A stretch of DNA of 64,000 bases from an uncultured Prevotella sp. (GTDB lineage: Bacteria > Bacteroidota > Bacteroidia > Bacteroidales > Bacteroidaceae), in NCBI GenBank assembly GCA_900554695.1, contig USHV01000011.1:1-64000 (forward strand), read 5' to 3'. The first letter of the stretch is position 1; every line of letters begins with the position of its first letter. Shown piece after piece: positions 63,187 through 64,000 of this stretch. The notes below the pieces were generated by a model. It worked only from the letters and a program-made list of their open reading frames with translations, ran no database searches and had not been told where the DNA came from. Made by a program: the position numbers and the translations under genes.

Positions 63187-63296
63187 AAAGCCCATTTCGG
63201 CACACGATAAAGCCTGTTTCACCACTCGAAAAAGCCCGTTTCACACCTCAATAAAGCCCATTTCGGAGCACGAAATGGGCCATTTCGCAACGCCTA
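63187..63296. repeat. 22-bp mosaic array E (5 units), element copy E
   Basis: Five units in strict 22-base register carry AAAGCCCATTTCG-like starts, with a variable C/A-rich middle and CGAA/CGAT ends. This is the cleanest set of units in the window. The near-palindrome CGAAATGGGCCATTTCG is at 63271-63287. The landmark CGCGTATTTGCG lies at 63368-63379, giving the same orientation as copy B. It lies between the helicase terminator and the acyltransferase gene. Other frames across it are not supported as genes. Confidence 0.85.
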
Positions 63297-63583
63297 AAAA
63301 ACCATGTGACATCGCATTTTCGTCTAAACCACTGACAGACAGCCACTTGGCTAAAGCCGCCATTTTTCGCGTATTTGCGGGCAAGGATGCCTCTGCTCGG
63401 CTACAGACGAATTATGACGGGTTTACGACGCCGATTTTTAACACTTCCGACCATCCCCGCCTCAACACATCTCATATTCATCATGACGCCATAAAATATC
63501 ATATCATAACATTTTAACAACATTTTCTTTATATTCAGCATCAAATATAGCCACACACGTTCGAGTTTATGACATAAAATTAC

Positions 63584-63591
63584 TACCTTTG
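63584..63591 (+). promoter_or_regulatory. Candidate -7 box of the acyltransferase gene
   Basis: TACCTTTG fits the consensus and lies 73 bases before the ATG. Confidence 0.55.
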
Positions 63592-63663
63592 CATCTGTCC
63601 CGCAAAATAAGCCAATGACAAAGCACAAATCATTTTAATAACTAAAAATACTACACACAAAAG

Positions 63664-64000
63664 ATGAAACGTATTGTCTTTCTTGATTACGTACGCGTGT
63701 TCGCATGCTTTCTCGTGATGCTCGTCCACGCCAGTGAGAACTTCTACGGAGCAGCCGGTTCCACCGACATGGCAGGTCCGCAATCATTCCTTGCCACCGA
63801 GTCAGACCGTCTGTGGGTGAGCATCTACGACGGATTCTCACGCATGTCTGTACCTCTGTTCATGATTGTGTCGGCCTTTCTGCTCGCCCCGATGAAGGAA
63901 GGACAGACCACGTGGCAGTTCTACCGCAAGCGCAGCCTGCGCATCCTGCCGCCGTTCTTTGTCTTCATGATACTCTACAGCACGCTGCCTCTGCTTTGGG
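63664..64000 (+). CDS. Acyltransferase-3 family membrane protein, cut by the window end
   Basis: The visible 112 residues start MKRIVFLDYVRVFACFLVML, typical of the acyltransferase-3 (OafA/WecH) family, with a VHASEN stretch that probably carries the catalytic His. Two further helices, FMIVSAFLLAP and FFVFMILYS, and the basic FYRKRSLRILPPF loop between them fit the family. These inner-membrane enzymes O-acylate surface sugars. The rest lies beyond 64000. Confidence 0.85.
   Translation, partial: MKRIVFLDYVRVFACFLVMLVHASENFYGAAGSTDMAGPQSFLATESDRLWVSIYDGFSRMSVPLFMIVSAFLLAPMKEGQTTWQFYRKRSLRILPPFFVFMILYSTLPLLW

Noticed and set aside
2966..63420. CRISPR array interpretation of the 22-bp repeats
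   Set aside because: Units abut with no unique spacers, are highly variable, occur in both orientations, and no cas gene is present.

Overview
The window looks like a chromosomal segment from a Bacteroidota genome of the order Bacteroidales, most like Prevotella/Segatella. Three things point there. Promoters have the Bacteroidota form, with a TTG/TTTG element, 19-20 bases, then TAnnTTTG, and Shine-Dalgarno sequences are weak or absent. The gene set includes serine palmitoyltransferase, an Lnb-type lipoprotein acyltransferase, LptC/LptG, a 1124-residue SecA, separate PyrB and PyrI, OmpH/Skp, and secreted GH29 and GH3 glycosidases. Most genes are housekeeping genes. No phage, insertion sequence, integrase or CRISPR array was seen.

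Layout. 0.2-2.7 kb: penicillin-binding protein 1A (-). 4-8.6 kb (+): pyrB-pyrI, glyA, a small Cys-rich membrane protein, tRNA-Cys and a GH29 fucosidase. 9.2-9.6 kb: a tandem pair of tRNA-Arg genes (-). 9.7-12.6 kb (-): rarA, a 2-hydroxyacid dehydrogenase and a TRIC/UPF0126 channel. 12.7-14.3 kb (+): an omega-amidase and an acidic-tailed protein. 14.7-17.7 kb: a helix-turn-helix regulator beside an AT-rich region with seven similar dyads, then holA and a stand-alone PD-(D/E)XK domain. 17.9-20.6 kb: a TerB/J-domain protein, a zinc-ribbon coiled-coil protein and a Nif3-like protein. 20.9-25.6 kb: the phosphate regulon, with pstCAB-phoU divergent from pstS. 25.7-30.6 kb (-): GH3 glycosidase, secreted nuclease and a FetAB-like ABC pair. 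31.9-37.5 kb (-): envelope genes (PpiD-like isomerase, CorC-like protein, LptC, outer-membrane barrel). 37.7-43.7 kb (+): Lnb, a degenerate alkaline-phosphatase-fold protein and secA. 44.8-51.8 kb: orphan ABC ATPase, ComEC, DUF2461, Nth, OmpH-like chaperone, small membrane protein, PepD and a lipoprotein. 51.9-54.5 kb: tRNA-Pro, then serine palmitoyltransferase and a lipid kinase, divergent. 55.2-62.8 kb: trmN6 (-), then lon-tgt-lptG-DEAD helicase (+). The right edge cuts an acyltransferase-3 gene.

The main unexplained signal is a family of long intergenic elements built on arrays of degenerate 22-bp units. Arrays lie near 3.2, 31.3, 44.3, 54.9 and 63.2 kb, with a possible remnant at 8.9 kb. 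Each has 5-8 units without spacers, and units appear in both orientations. Two copies (about 2966-3597 and 31001-31632) are full-length homologues of about 630 bp in inverted orientation. Inside them a 25-bp block is flipped relative to its surroundings with no change in length. At least four copies carry the 12-mer CGCAAATACGCG beside the array. I do not recognise this family.

Other points of interest: a PstC with a PstS-like piece in its periplasmic region, a phosphatase-fold protein that has lost most catalytic residues, a Tgt lacking most of the usual zinc cysteines, and a FetA-like ATPase with degenerate signature and H-loop. Motif and homology statements come from reading the sequence and knowledge of the families; no database search was run.
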